DNA from: Aminobacter niigataensis
GTDB lineage: Bacteria > Pseudomonadota > Alphaproteobacteria > Rhizobiales > Rhizobiaceae
Direction of reading: 5' to 3'
Assembly: GCF_014200015.1 (NCBI RefSeq)
Contig: NZ_JACHOT010000001.1
Coordinates: 744,001-808,000, forward strand
DNA: 64,000 bases
This document shows positions 34,555 through 43,591 of this stretch, in pieces. The notes below the pieces were generated by a model. That model saw only the letters and a list, made by a program, of their open reading frames with translations, was not told the origin of the DNA and searched no databases. A program made the position numbers and the translations under genes. Within the stretch, counting starts at the first letter, position 1; the number at the start of each line of letters is the position of its first letter.

Positions 34555-35928
34555 ATGGAGACCAGGGCCAACTACGTCATCGTCGGTATCTTCACGCTGT
34601 TTGCGATCCTGGCCGCTTTTGCTTTCGTCTATTGGACGGCTGCGATCGGCGAGCGTGGCGAGACCGCAACGCTGCGCGTGCGCATACCCGGCTCGGCCTC
34701 GGGTCTCGCCAGGGGCAGCTTCGTGCTGTTCAACGGAGTCAAGGTCGGCGACGTCCGCCGCGTCTATCTAGACGTCAGCAATCCCCAGGTGGCGATTGCC
34801 GACGCGGAGATCGACAGGCTGACGCCGATCACGCAGTCGACGCAGGCGGATATCGGCCTTGCCGGCCTGACCGGGCAGGCCAACATCGAGCTCAAGGGCG
34901 CCAACATCAAGGAACCCAATCTGCTCGACAAGGCCGAAGCTGATGGCACTGTTGCCGAGATCGTCGCCAATCCGTCCGCTGTCACCAACCTGCTGCAAAC
35001 GGCGCAGGACATTTTCAAGCGCGCCGACACCGTGCTGAACAATCTCGAAGGCTTCACCAACGACGTCCGCGGCCCGCTTACCGCAACCGTCGGCAATGCC
35101 CAGAAGTTTTCGGAGTCTCTGGCTCGGAATGCCGACGGCGTCGACAAGTTCCTGGCCAGCGTGAGCGCGCTCTCGGAACAGCTTTCCACCGTTTCTGGCA
35201 AGCTTGACGGCACCATCGAGGCGGCGGAAGGGCTGCTCAAGTCGGTCGACCGCGACAAGGTGAAGAACATTGTCGCCAGTGTCGACACTTTCACCAAGAA
35301 CCTCAGCGCCCAGAGCGACCAGATCGACGACATCGTCAAGGGCGTCAACACCACCGTCGCCTCGATCAACGACTTCGCCCAAAAGACACAGCAGACCCTG
35401 AGCAAGGTCGACGGCGTGCTCGAAGGGGTGGATGCCGCGAGCGTCAAGGAGTCCCTCGACAACATTCGCAAGGCCAGCGAGAACGCCAACAAGGCAGCGG
35501 CCGATGTCGCCAAGGTCACTGACAAATTCGGCGATCGCGCCGACGACATCGATCAGATCGTCTCGGACGCCAAGCAACTGGCGTCGCGCCTCAACCAGGC
35601 CTCCGTCCGCGTCGACGGCGTGCTTGCCAAGGTCGACAAGCTGCTGGGCTCGGGCGAGGCCGAAGGCGTGATGTCCGATGCAAGTGCGACGCTGAAGGCG
35701 TTCAAGCAGGTTGCCGATACACTCAATGCGCGTCTCGGCACGATCACGGACGGGCTCGCCCGCTTTTCGGGACAGGGCCTGCGCGACGTCGAATCGCTTG
35801 TCCAGGACAGCCGCCGCTCGATCACCCGCATCGAGCAGGCGATCTCCGACCTGGAGCGCAATCCGCAGCGCATCATCACCGGAGGCGAGGGCACCGTGCG
35901 TGAATTCGACGGACGGGTGCGTCGTTGA
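34555..35928 (+). CDS. mlaD: MCE-domain substrate-binding protein (MlaD-like)
   Basis: A 457-residue protein with one N-terminal transmembrane anchor (residues about 7-28), an MCE domain (residues 35-115: VRIPGSASGLARGSFVLFNGVK, ADIGLAGLTGQANIEL) and a long helical C-terminal region (about 120-450) rich in Asp, Lys, Ser that looks like coiled coil. MCE rings form the lipid conduit above the permease. The long helical tail is larger than in E. coli MlaD and resembles PqiB/LetB or mycobacterial Mce. ATG at 34555, with a preceding in-frame GTG at 34552. Confidence 0.92.
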   Translation: METRANYVIVGIFTLFAILAAFAFVYWTAAIGERGETATLRVRIPGSASGLARGSFVLFNGVKVGDVRRVYLDVSNPQVAIADAEIDRLTPITQSTQADIGLAGLTGQANIELKGANIKEPNLLDKAEADGTVAEIVANPSAVTNLLQTAQDIFKRADTVLNNLEGFTNDVRGPLTATVGNAQKFSESLARNADGVDKFLASVSALSEQLSTVSGKLDGTIEAAEGLLKSVDRDKVKNIVASVDTFTKNLSAQSDQIDDIVKGVNTTVASINDFAQKTQQTLSKVDGVLEGVDAASVKESLDNIRKASENANKAAADVAKVTDKFGDRADDIDQIVSDAKQLASRLNQASVRVDGVLAKVDKLLGSGEAEGVMSDASATLKAFKQVADTLNARLGTITDGLARFSGQGLRDVESLVQDSRRSITRIEQAISDLERNPQRIITGGEGTVREFDGRVRR

Positions 35929-36008
35929 CATCGTTTGCCTGCCGCACCATGAAGTTGCTTGAGGGTGGTTCGCGCAAGGTGCGAGTGAGTCGTATCCGGG
36001 GACAGCAT

Positions 36009-36608
36009 GTGAAGTCTGCTAGATCTACATTGCTGCTTGCTGCAGCGGCGCTAACGCTGTCCGGCTGCGCCTCGCTGTTCGTCAGCACACCGCCGCCGCT
36101 GGACACCTACGAACTGACGGCGCCTTCGGTGACGGGCCGCAGCGGTTCGAGCCGCCGCCAGATCCTGATTGCCGAACCCTCGGCGCTCAAGTCGCTCGAC
36201 GGACAGAGCATCGTCATCAAGCCGTCGCCCGGCTCGATCCAGTTCCTCAAGGGCGCGCAGTGGTCCGACCGGCTGCCGCGCATCTTGCAGGCGAGGCTTG
36301 CCGAGACCTTCCAGCGTGCCGGCGGCTATGTCGGAATAGGCAAGCCGGGCGAGGGGCTGGCGATCGACTATCAGGTCATCGTCGAGGTCCGCAGCTTCGA
36401 GATCAAGGTCGGTGGCGCTGCCCAGGCCGAGGTCGAGCTGTTCGTCAGGTTGCTGAACGACCGCAACGGCCAGGTCCGTGCCTCGCGCGTCTTCAACGCC
36501 ACAGCACCGGTTTCCGGCGCCGGCAACGACGACTATGTCGCCGCCCTCGACGCTGCCTTCGGCCAAGCGGCCGCCGACATCGTCAAGTGGACCGAAGGCC
36601 TGATCTGA
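36009..36608 (+). CDS. ABC-type transport auxiliary lipoprotein (PqiC-like)
   Basis: A 199-residue lipoprotein. The signal peptide KSARSTLLLAAAALTLSGCAS has a clear lipobox (LSGC), so residue Cys becomes the lipidated N terminus. The mature part (YELTAPS, ILIAEPSALKSLDG, VIVEVRSFEIKVGG) matches the PqiC/DUF330 family of the outer-membrane side of MCE systems. The start is GTG at 36009, chosen because the lipobox would be too deep with the ATG at 35949. Last gene of the Mla operon, followed after about 180 bases by a strong terminator. Confidence 0.85.
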   Translation: MKSARSTLLLAAAALTLSGCASLFVSTPPPLDTYELTAPSVTGRSGSSRRQILIAEPSALKSLDGQSIVIKPSPGSIQFLKGAQWSDRLPRILQARLAETFQRAGGYVGIGKPGEGLAIDYQVIVEVRSFEIKVGGAAQAEVELFVRLLNDRNGQVRASRVFNATAPVSGAGNDDYVAALDAAFGQAAADIVKWTEGLI

Positions 36609-36790
36609 AAAGGTAGTAAGGGAATAGGTTAGCAGGGCCGTAAGGACCTGGCTGATGCGATTCCGTTCGCCGACTTTCGCAACGTCAGACGCTTGTGCAG
36701 TCGCTCGCTTGCGCTTCAACCGCCGCGCGACCGCTGGAAGCGCGGCGCATTGCCCGCATCAATCTCCGCAAGTCTTCAGGCCCAGACAGC

Positions 36791-36825
36791 AAAAGGGCAG
36801 CAGGTGCGTACCTGCTGCCCTTTTT
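36791..36825. terminator. bidirectional terminator between the Mla operon and gpr
   Basis: AAAAGGGCAGCAGGT, loop GCGT, ACCTGCTGCCCTTTT: a 15-bp perfect stem with A/T flanks on both sides. It lies 182 bases after the lipoprotein stop and 31 bases beyond the gpr stop, so it can end both convergent transcripts. Confidence 0.92.
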
Positions 36826-36856
36826 GCTCCATGGCCTTGTCGCCCTGCGGACAGCC

Positions 36857-39800
36857 TTACTTCAGCCGGCCCGCCGCGTGCGCCAGCATGGTGTAGACCT
36901 TGCCGGTATCCGAGGTCAGATAGGTCTTGGTCATGATGCTGTCGCGGTCGCTGCGCGAGACATCCTTGAGCAGCTTCTCGAAGTCGTCGCAGTAACGGTC
37001 GACGGCCGTGCGGAACTCACCGTCTGACTGATACTTGCGGCGGATTTCGTCGAAGGTCTGCTGGCCCTTCAGCGTGTAGAGCCGGCGGGTGAAGACGTCG
37101 CGTTCACCGCGGCGATAGCGATCCCAAAGCTCGATCGAGGCCTCGTGGTCGATGGCGCGGGCGATGTCGACGGACAGCGAGTTGAGCGATTCCACCACAT
37201 GCATCGGCGAACGCTGTGCAGGCACGGCGCGCGGCTCGGGCTGGGCTGCCGGGCGGGCAGGCTGCTCCTCACGCGAGGCACCGGTCAACAGGTCGCGCAC
37301 CCATCCACCCTGCTGGCCACGGCCGGCAGGCTCGCGAACCGGTGGCTGCGGCTGGGCAGCCGGACGCTCGATGTCGAGCGTGCCGCGCAGGCCGGTGTTA
37401 CCGGCCAGCGGTGCCGGCGGCTCGCGACGTTCGGGCTGAGGGGCCGGACGGCGAGGCTGCTGCGCCGGCTGCGTGTTGCGCAGGGTGGCGTCGGAAACGT
37501 CCACGCCGCGGCCGGACTTGGCGACGATCGCCGACAGTTCCTTGAGCGCGTTGATCTGCTCGGACACGGCACGACGGATGGCCGTGGTCGATTCCCTGGC
37601 CTCTTCCGGCATGTCGAGCACGCCCTTCTTGAGCTCGGCGCGGGTGCTTTCGAGCTCGGTCTTGATGGAGCCGGCGGTGCGGCGCATGTCCTCGGTGGCG
37701 TCGGCGAAGCGCTTGGTGGCGGTCTCGACGACATCGGAGATGGCGGCGCGGATCTTTTCTGCCGACTCCATGGTCTTGCCTTCGGCGCTTTCCAGCGTCT
37801 GGCCAACGAGGCGCTCGAACGACTGCATGACGCGCTCGAGGTCTTCCGACTTCTTGACCAGCCCAACGGCAAGGTCTTCCAGCGACGACTGGCGCTCAAG
37901 CGTGTGCTCGAGGTTGCTCTGCGCCGAGGAAAGCAGGTTGGAAGCGCTCGACAGCAGGCGGCTGTGCTCATCGAACTTGGTGGCGATGGAGGCCACCTCG
38001 CGCAGCGTGCTGGACGACAGGTCGGTGAGGCGGTTGGTGTTCGAGTCCACCAGGCGCGCAGCGCTGGCAAAGGTCTGCGCCGCCTTCTCGGTGGTGGCCG
38101 AGAAGTTCGTCGTGCTGCCGGTGAGGCGATCGTCGACGGTGGCGAGGTTCTGCGCCGCGCGTTCGATCAATTCGCCGAGCTGGGAGCTCGAAGTCGTCAT
38201 CCGGCCGATGAGATCGGCCACGCTGTCGGCAAGCGTCGAGCGTGCGCCCTCGACCGCGGACAGCGTCTCGGCGGTGCGGCTGGCGAGCGCGTCGACCAGG
38301 GTCGCGTTTTCGGTGCGCAGCTTTTCGGTCGCGCGGGCGGTTGCCTCCTCCATCGAGCGGTGCAGGTCGTTGCCGCTTTCGGCGAAGCGATCGACCAGCG
38401 GGCGCGCCGTCTCGTCGAGGATCTTGGCGATCTCGTTCGAGCGTTCAGCCAGCATGGCGTTGAGTTCGCGCGTGTTGGTGCCGATGGTGCGGGCGGCCTC
38501 GTTGGTGCTCTGGCCGATATGCTGGCCAACGGCGGTGAAGGTCTCGGCGATCACATTGGCGCGGGCGACGAGTTGCGCTTCAGCCTGGGCAACCTGCTCG
38601 TTGAGCTTCTGGCCCATCGATTCCGCGCCATAGGCGAGGCGGTTCTCGGCGCTCGATAGGTGCTCGCCGATGCGGGTCGCCACACCTTCGGCGCCAGCAG
38701 CCAGGCGCTCGTCGACGTTGGCCAGCGTTTCTTCGATGGCGCGGGCGCGGGCGTCGAGGTCGGCCGCCGTGCGCTGGGCACGGGCAACGACGCGCTGCTC
38801 GGTTTCGGTGAAGGCGCTGGCGATCAACGCTGCATGCTCGCCAATGCCCGAGGTACTCTCGGTGACGCGGGCGGCAAGCTGCTGGCCGGCTTCGTCAAAA
38901 GCCTGGCCGATTTCCGAGGCGCGGCCGAGCAGCGACTGCGACGTGAGGTCGACGCGGGCGGTGATCCTGCCGTCGGCTTCCTCGAAGGCGCGGCTGATTT
39001 CGGCAGCACGGCCAAGCAGCGATTCCGCCGTCTGGTCGACGCGTGCCGCGATCCGGCTGTCGGCTTCCTCGAAGGCGCGGCCGATTTCGGCGGCACGGCC
39101 AGACAGGGTGTCGGCCGTCTGCGCTGCGCGCGCCGCAAGACGTTCGTCGGCTTCCTCGAAGTTGCGGACGATTTCGCCGGCACGGCTGCCGAGCGTGGCC
39201 GAACTGTCGGCGACGCGGGCGGCAATGCGCTCGTCGGCGGCGTCGAAGATGCGGCTGAGTTCGCCGGCACGGTCGCCGAGCGAGTCTGCGCCTTCGGCAA
39301 TGCGCGTGGCGAGCTTCTCGTCGGCAGTGTCGAAGATGCGGCCGAGTTCGGCAGCACGGGCTGCCAGTGCGTCGGCCGATTCGCCGATGCGCAGGCCGAG
39401 CCGTTCGTCGGCTGTGTCGAAGTTGCGCAGGATGTCGCCGGCACGGGCCGACAGCGATTCCGCGGTCTCGATGGCACGGGCAATGAGCGAGCGATCGGCT
39501 GCGTCGAAGGTCTGGGCGATCTCGCCAGCCTTGGCCGACAGTGTGTCGGCTGTTTCTTCGGCGCGGGCCAGCAACGAACTCGAAGTCTCGTGTGCCCTGG
39601 CGGCGAGACGGCCGTCGGCCTCCTCGAACGCACGGGCAATGTCTTCGGCCCGGGCGAGCAGGGCACTCGACGTCTGTTCGGCACGCTCGGCGATGACGCG
39701 GTCGGCATCGCTGAAGGCCTGGCCGGCCTGCTCGTGCAGAGCGGCTGTGACTTCCATGACCTTGTCGCGCAGGGCGCCGGCGACAAAGACGGCACTCTTT

Positions 39801-42800
39801 TCGAGCACGCCGCGGACATTGTCGACGCCGAGCGACAGCGCGCGCTCCATGGTGCCGGTACGCTCTTCGATGACGCCGGTCTGGCGGCGGAAGGCGTCTT
39901 CGATCTTTTCGATATCGCCGGCGATCGCGTCGGAGATGTCGACACGGCGGGCGGCGATCTGGTCGATGTGGCCGGAAATGGCGAGGTCGATCTCGCGGCG
40001 GGCGTCGCCCAGCTTGCCGAGATCCGCATCCAGCGCGCGGGCAAAGGTGTCGCGGCCTTCGGCGAGCTTGCCGACGTGACCGACCACCATGCCGTCGATG
40101 TTGGTACGGCTGTCGTTCAGCAGGGCGAGGTCAGCTTCGAGCGCCCTGGTCAGGGCGTCGCGCCCGGCGGCCAGCTTGTCGACCTGGCCGGCAACGATGC
40201 CGTCGAAGTTGGCGCGGCTTTCGTTGAGCATGGCGAGGTCGGCCTCCAGCGCCTTGGTCAGCGCATCGCGGCCGGCGGCCAGCTTGTCGACCTGGCCGAG
40301 CATCATGCCGTCGATCTTGGAGAGGTCGGCTTCCAGTGCGCGGCGGAGGATGTCGCGGCCTTCGGCCAGCTTCTCGACCTGGCCGGCAACGAGCCCGTCG
40401 ATGCCCGAGCGGCTTTCCGCCAGCTTGGCGAGGTCGTCCTCGAGCGCCCTGGACAGGGTGCCACGTTCTGCGACCAGGCGCTCGGCATGGCTCGACACCA
40501 GGCCCTTGACGCCGTCGAGGTCGGCTTCGAGCGAACGGGCGAGCATCGCGCGGTCTTCTGCAAGCTTCTCCGACTGGGAGGCGACGGTGCTGCGGATGGT
40601 GTTCAGGTCCGATTCGAGCGCACGCTTGAGGATGTCGCGGCCTTCAGCGAGCTTCTCGACCTGGCCTGCGACCAGCCCGTCGATGCCCGAGCGGCTTTCA
40701 GCCAGCTTGGCAAGATCGTCTTCCAGTGCCTTGGACAGTGCGCCGCGTTCGGCGACGAGACGTTCGGCATGGCTGGAGACCAGGCCCTTGACGCTGTCGA
40801 GATCGGCCTCGAGCGAGCGAGACAGCAAGGAGCGGTCTTCGGCAAGCTTGTCCGACTGCGCAGCGATGGTGCTGCGGATCGCGTTGAGGTCGGTTTCGAG
40901 CGCACGCTTGAGGATGTCGCGGCCTTCGGCGAGCTTCTCCACCTGGCCGGCGACCAGACCGTCGATGCCGGCGCGGCTGTCGGCCAGCTTGGCGAGGTCG
41001 GATTCCAGCGTCTTCGAGAGCACGGCGCGTTCTTCGGCAAGCTTGCCGGCATGGCCTTCAATCAGGCCGTGGATGTTCGAGATGTCGGACTCGAGGCTGC
41101 GCGACAGTTCGGCGCGGTCGATCGCGATCTTCGACGCATGTCCGTCGACAAGCGCCTTGATGCCGTCGAGATCGGTTTCGAGTGCCTTGGCCAGGATGGC
41201 GCGGCCTTCGGCGATCTTCTCGACCTGACCGGCGACCAGTCCGTCGATGCTGCTGCGGCTGTCGGAGAGCTTGTTGAGGTCGGCTTCCAGCGCGCGCGTC
41301 AGGATACCGCGGCCTTCGGCCAGCTTGCCGACATGACCGGCAACCATTTCGTCAATGTTCGTACGGGCTTGGACAAGTCTCTCAGAGTCTTCGACGAGCG
41401 CCTGGGCGAGCTGCTCGCGGCCCTGGGCGAGCTGGCGGAACTGGCCGGTGAGGGTTTCGTCGATTGCCTGGCGCGACTGGTCCAGCTTGCGCATGTCGTC
41501 GTCGAGGGCCCGGGTGATCAGGCTGCGGCCTTCGGCGAGCTTCTGCACCTGGAAGCCGACGGCGGCCTCGATGCTGGCGCGGCCTTCGGCGAACTTGCTG
41601 AGGTCGTCCTTGAGGGCCGCGGCCATGCGGTCGCGGGCGTCGGAGAGCTTGCGGGTATGGTCTTCGACCGCCTGCTCGATGCCGACGCGGGCGTCCGAAA
41701 GGCGCTGGATGTCGCCGTCGAAGGCACGAGACACCTGGTGACGGGCAGCCTCCATGCGGCCGGCGAAATCGGTCGCGCGGGCTTCGAGCATGGTCGAGGT
41801 CGAGGTGATGATATCGGCGAGGTCGGTGCCGATCTGGGTCTTGCCCTGGTCGATCATCGCCGACAGCGAATCGCGGCCCTCGACGAAGGTCGTGGCGATC
41901 TCGCGGGCACGTTCGACCAGCGTCTCGTTGATCTGGCGGGCGCGGGCTTCGAGCGCGGCGTTGAGCTTTGCCGTGCCGGTGTCGAGTGCTTCGGCGCGCG
42001 TCTGGAACTCACCGATGAGCGCCTGGCCGCGTTCGGCCAGAGTGCGTTCGATGCCATGCAGGCTCGCCTCGAACTCGGAATTGATCGTCTTGGCGGCGCC
42101 GCCAAGCAGCGAGACCATGCCCGAGGTGCGGTCGTCGAGCATGTCGGTCAGCGACCGGGTAACCTCGTCGGTGCTCTGGGTCAGCTTGGCGATGCGCGTG
42201 TCGAGCAGGCTGGCGAATGCCTCGCCCGAGGTGGACAGGCGGTCGCTGATCGAATCCATGCGGTTGTCGATCGCTTCGAACAGGCCCATGCCGCCTTCGT
42301 TGATGCGGTCGATCAGCGTGTCGCCGGAATTGGTGATCGTCATCGACAGCTTGGTCGATGCGTTGAGGATGCTGTCGCGGATGATGTCGCTTGCCGAGCC
42401 GAGCTCGTCGCGCAGCGTCTCATGCGCTCCGGCAATGGAGGCACGGACGCGTTCGGCGTGCGACACCACGGCTTCGCGCTCGCTGCCGAGACCATCGACC
42501 AGCGAACGGATGCGGGCGGAGTTTTCCGAATAGGAGCGCTCGATCTGGTTGACTTCGGTGTGAACGAGCGTTTCGAGCTCGACGGCACGAGCCAGAGTGC
42601 GCTCGATGCCTTCGCCCATGGCGGCCACTTCGCGGCGCACGGCCTGGCCGACCATCATGACGCGATCCTGTGCCATGTTTTCGGGTTCGGCGAGGCGGAA
42701 GGCCACTTCGGTCATCGATTGGGCTGCAATGCGCATTTCCTGGGCGCGGCGGATCATCGCGGCAAAGGCCCAGAACAGGGCGATAGGCACAATGGTGGCG

Positions 42801-43312
42801 ACCAGCAGCATCAGCAGGCCTGGACGCGCGAAGGCGTCGTCGATCGAGCGGATGGTCCAGATGCTGGGGCTGACGACTCGATCGGCGAGGGCTACGGCGC
42901 CGGCGACCCAGGCGACCGAGACAAGGCCGACCATCCAGTAGATGGTGCTGGATGCACGGCGGTTGAGGCTGTGAAGCAGCGACTTGTAGTCTTTCTGGCG
43001 ATCGTCATTGGCCGGCTTGAAGCCTTCGGGCTGCAGCGGGCGGGTTTCGACAGGGCGCAACTGGGTCGGCGGCTCGGCCGCGGCACGTGCCGCCGGCGCA
43101 GGTTCCGGCTTAGGCGCTGCCGGCTTCTTGTTGCCGCTTTCACGCGCCAGTTCCTCGGCCGCCTTGGAAATCTGTGCTTCGAGATCGTCCATCGATGCGG
43201 CCATGTCGAGGCCGCCGTCATCGGCGCTGCTCAAGTCCAGATCGAGCGCCTGCTCGAGCTCCTTGGCTACGTCGAGATCGAGGTTTTTGGTCGGAGTGGA
43301 TTTCTTCGCCAT
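36857..43312 (-). CDS. gpr: Growth Pole Ring protein (GPR), giant coiled-coil polarity protein
   Basis: A 2151-residue protein that matches the rhizobial GPR, known in Agrobacterium tumefaciens (Atu1348, about 2115 residues), which forms a ring at the growth pole and is related to TipN. Layout by eye: acidic N terminus (1-60), Pro/Ala linker (62-100), two transmembrane helices (about 124-147 and 163-187), then nearly 1800 residues of helical coiled coil with apolipoprotein A1/A4/E-like repeats (592-1117 and 1201-1496), a Pro/Gln-rich linker (about 1955-2030) and a conserved C-terminal domain (about 2030-2151, RRYRRGER-like, TLKGQQTFDEIRRKY). It should be anchored in the inner membrane facing the cytoplasm and organise polar growth. 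A terminator follows. Confidence 0.9.
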   Translation of the reverse strand: MAKKSTPTKNLDLDVAKELEQALDLDLSSADDGGLDMAASMDDLEAQISKAAEELARESGNKKPAAPKPEPAPAARAAAEPPTQLRPVETRPLQPEGFKPANDDRQKDYKSLLHSLNRRASSTIYWMVGLVSVAWVAGAVALADRVVSPSIWTIRSIDDAFARPGLLMLLVATIVPIALFWAFAAMIRRAQEMRIAAQSMTEVAFRLAEPENMAQDRVMMVGQAVRREVAAMGEGIERTLARAVELETLVHTEVNQIERSYSENSARIRSLVDGLGSEREAVVSHAERVRASIAGAHETLRDELGSASDIIRDSILNASTKLSMTITNSGDTLIDRINEGGMGLFEAIDNRMDSISDRLSTSGEAFASLLDTRIAKLTQSTDEVTRSLTDMLDDRTSGMVSLLGGAAKTINSEFEASLHGIERTLAERGQALIGEFQTRAEALDTGTAKLNAALEARARQINETLVERAREIATTFVEGRDSLSAMIDQGKTQIGTDLADIITSTSTMLEARATDFAGRMEAARHQVSRAFDGDIQRLSDARVGIEQAVEDHTRKLSDARDRMAAALKDDLSKFAEGRASIEAAVGFQVQKLAEGRSLITRALDDDMRKLDQSRQAIDETLTGQFRQLAQGREQLAQALVEDSERLVQARTNIDEMVAGHVGKLAEGRGILTRALEADLNKLSDSRSSIDGLVAGQVEKIAEGRAILAKALETDLDGIKALVDGHASKIAIDRAELSRSLESDISNIHGLIEGHAGKLAEERAVLSKTLESDLAKLADSRAGIDGLVAGQVEKLAEGRDILKRALETDLNAIRSTIAAQSDKLAEDRSLLSRSLEADLDSVKGLVSSHAERLVAERGALSKALEDDLAKLAESRSGIDGLVAGQVEKLAEGRDILKRALESDLNTIRSTVASQSEKLAEDRAMLARSLEADLDGVKGLVSSHAERLVAERGTLSRALEDDLAKLAESRSGIDGLVAGQVEKLAEGRDILRRALEADLSKIDGMMLGQVDKLAAGRDALTKALEADLAMLNESRANFDGIVAGQVDKLAAGRDALTRALEADLALLNDSRTNIDGMVVGHVGKLAEGRDTFARALDADLGKLGDARREIDLAISGHIDQIAARRVDISDAIAGDIEKIEDAFRRQTGVIEERTGTMERALSLGVDNVRGVLEKSAVFVAGALRDKVMEVTAALHEQAGQAFSDADRVIAERAEQTSSALLARAEDIARAFEEADGRLAARAHETSSSLLARAEETADTLSAKAGEIAQTFDAADRSLIARAIETAESLSARAGDILRNFDTADERLGLRIGESADALAARAAELGRIFDTADEKLATRIAEGADSLGDRAGELSRIFDAADERIAARVADSSATLGSRAGEIVRNFEEADERLAARAAQTADTLSGRAAEIGRAFEEADSRIAARVDQTAESLLGRAAEISRAFEEADGRITARVDLTSQSLLGRASEIGQAFDEAGQQLAARVTESTSGIGEHAALIASAFTETEQRVVARAQRTAADLDARARAIEETLANVDERLAAGAEGVATRIGEHLSSAENRLAYGAESMGQKLNEQVAQAEAQLVARANVIAETFTAVGQHIGQSTNEAARTIGTNTRELNAMLAERSNEIAKILDETARPLVDRFAESGNDLHRSMEEATARATEKLRTENATLVDALASRTAETLSAVEGARSTLADSVADLIGRMTTSSSQLGELIERAAQNLATVDDRLTGSTTNFSATTEKAAQTFASAARLVDSNTNRLTDLSSSTLREVASIATKFDEHSRLLSSASNLLSSAQSNLEHTLERQSSLEDLAVGLVKKSEDLERVMQSFERLVGQTLESAEGKTMESAEKIRAAISDVVETATKRFADATEDMRRTAGSIKTELESTRAELKKGVLDMPEEARESTTAIRRAVSEQINALKELSAIVAKSGRGVDVSDATLRNTQPAQQPRRPAPQPERREPPAPLAGNTGLRGTLDIERPAAQPQPPVREPAGRGQQGGWVRDLLTGASREEQPARPAAQPEPRAVPAQRSPMHVVESLNSLSVDIARAIDHEASIELWDRYRRGERDVFTRRLYTLKGQQTFDEIRRKYQSDGEFRTAVDRYCDDFEKLLKDVSRSDRDSIMTKTYLTSDTGKVYTMLAHAAGRLK
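38825..39712 (-). repeat. 29-residue repeat array in GPR (second block)
   Basis: Residues 1201-1496 carry about ten units of 29 residues, of the form F-(D/E)-x-A-D-x-R-(L/I)-x-x-R, then A-x-x-L-x-x-R-A-x-E-I-x-R. Six consecutive units from 1297 keep exactly 29 residues. A 29-residue helix period equals eight turns at 3.63 residues per turn, close to a straight helix. Confidence 0.85.
39964..41539 (-). repeat. 29/36-residue repeat array in GPR (first block)
   Basis: Residues 592-1117 are built of units beginning K-L-A-E-G-R and continuing xxLxRALExDL. Units are either 29 or 36 residues long; the difference is seven, one heptad, seen as the inserted AESRSGI-type segment. Long A-rich and R-rich helices with such units are typical of the apolipoprotein-like part of GPR. 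Confidence 0.85.
40373..41218 (-). repeat. three tandem 94-residue super-repeats in GPR
   Basis: Within the first block, residues 699-792, 793-886 and 887-980 are three copies of a 29+29+36 residue super-repeat (each 94 residues, 282 bases). The last two copies (40655-40936 and 40373-40654) are nearly identical in protein; the first is more diverged. This points to recent in-frame tandem duplication. Confidence 0.85.
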
Positions 43313-43499
43313 GCCTTCGCTACCCTGTACTAAAGACGCGGAATCTCTGGACTTTTTGTCCTATTTTTGACCGCGTCCGAGGCTCAATATGGACCGCCCG
43401 TATCGTAGTGACACAATCGGGTAAAGAAAACATGCATTCGCCCCGATACGTAAAAGTTTAAATATAAGGTTAACACTGGAGTGATTATTGGCCGCGGCG

Positions 43500-43568
43500 C
43501 CATGGGTTTGCTGGGGTTGCCGGGTTAACGGGTTATCCACATGGTCGCCCTAGGTTACCAACCCATGG
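43500..43568. promoter_or_regulatory. inverted repeat enclosing a DnaA box
   Basis: CCATGGGTT (43500-43508) and AACCCATGG (43560-43568) are 9-bp inverted arms. Between them is a perfect DnaA box TTATCCACA (43533-43541) and a GGTTAAC motif. It lies in the promoter region shared by the divergent gpr and Hpt genes, 24 bases before the Hpt start. Regulatory use is inferred. Confidence 0.4.
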
Positions 43569-43591
43569 GCGAGTGGCGAGGCAGGGGTTGA

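Noticed and set aside
37145-38659. A 504-residue plus-strand frame opposite the gpr C-terminal region
   Set aside because: Another shadow of gpr: Gly/Arg-rich with no ribosome binding site or known motif.
38660-43333. A 1557-residue open frame on the plus strand opposite gpr
   Set aside because: It is the mirror of a GC-rich, Ala/Arg/Glu-rich repeat gene whose codon pattern leaves the antisense frame open. The translation is low-complexity and matches no family, while gpr on the minus strand has clear domains.
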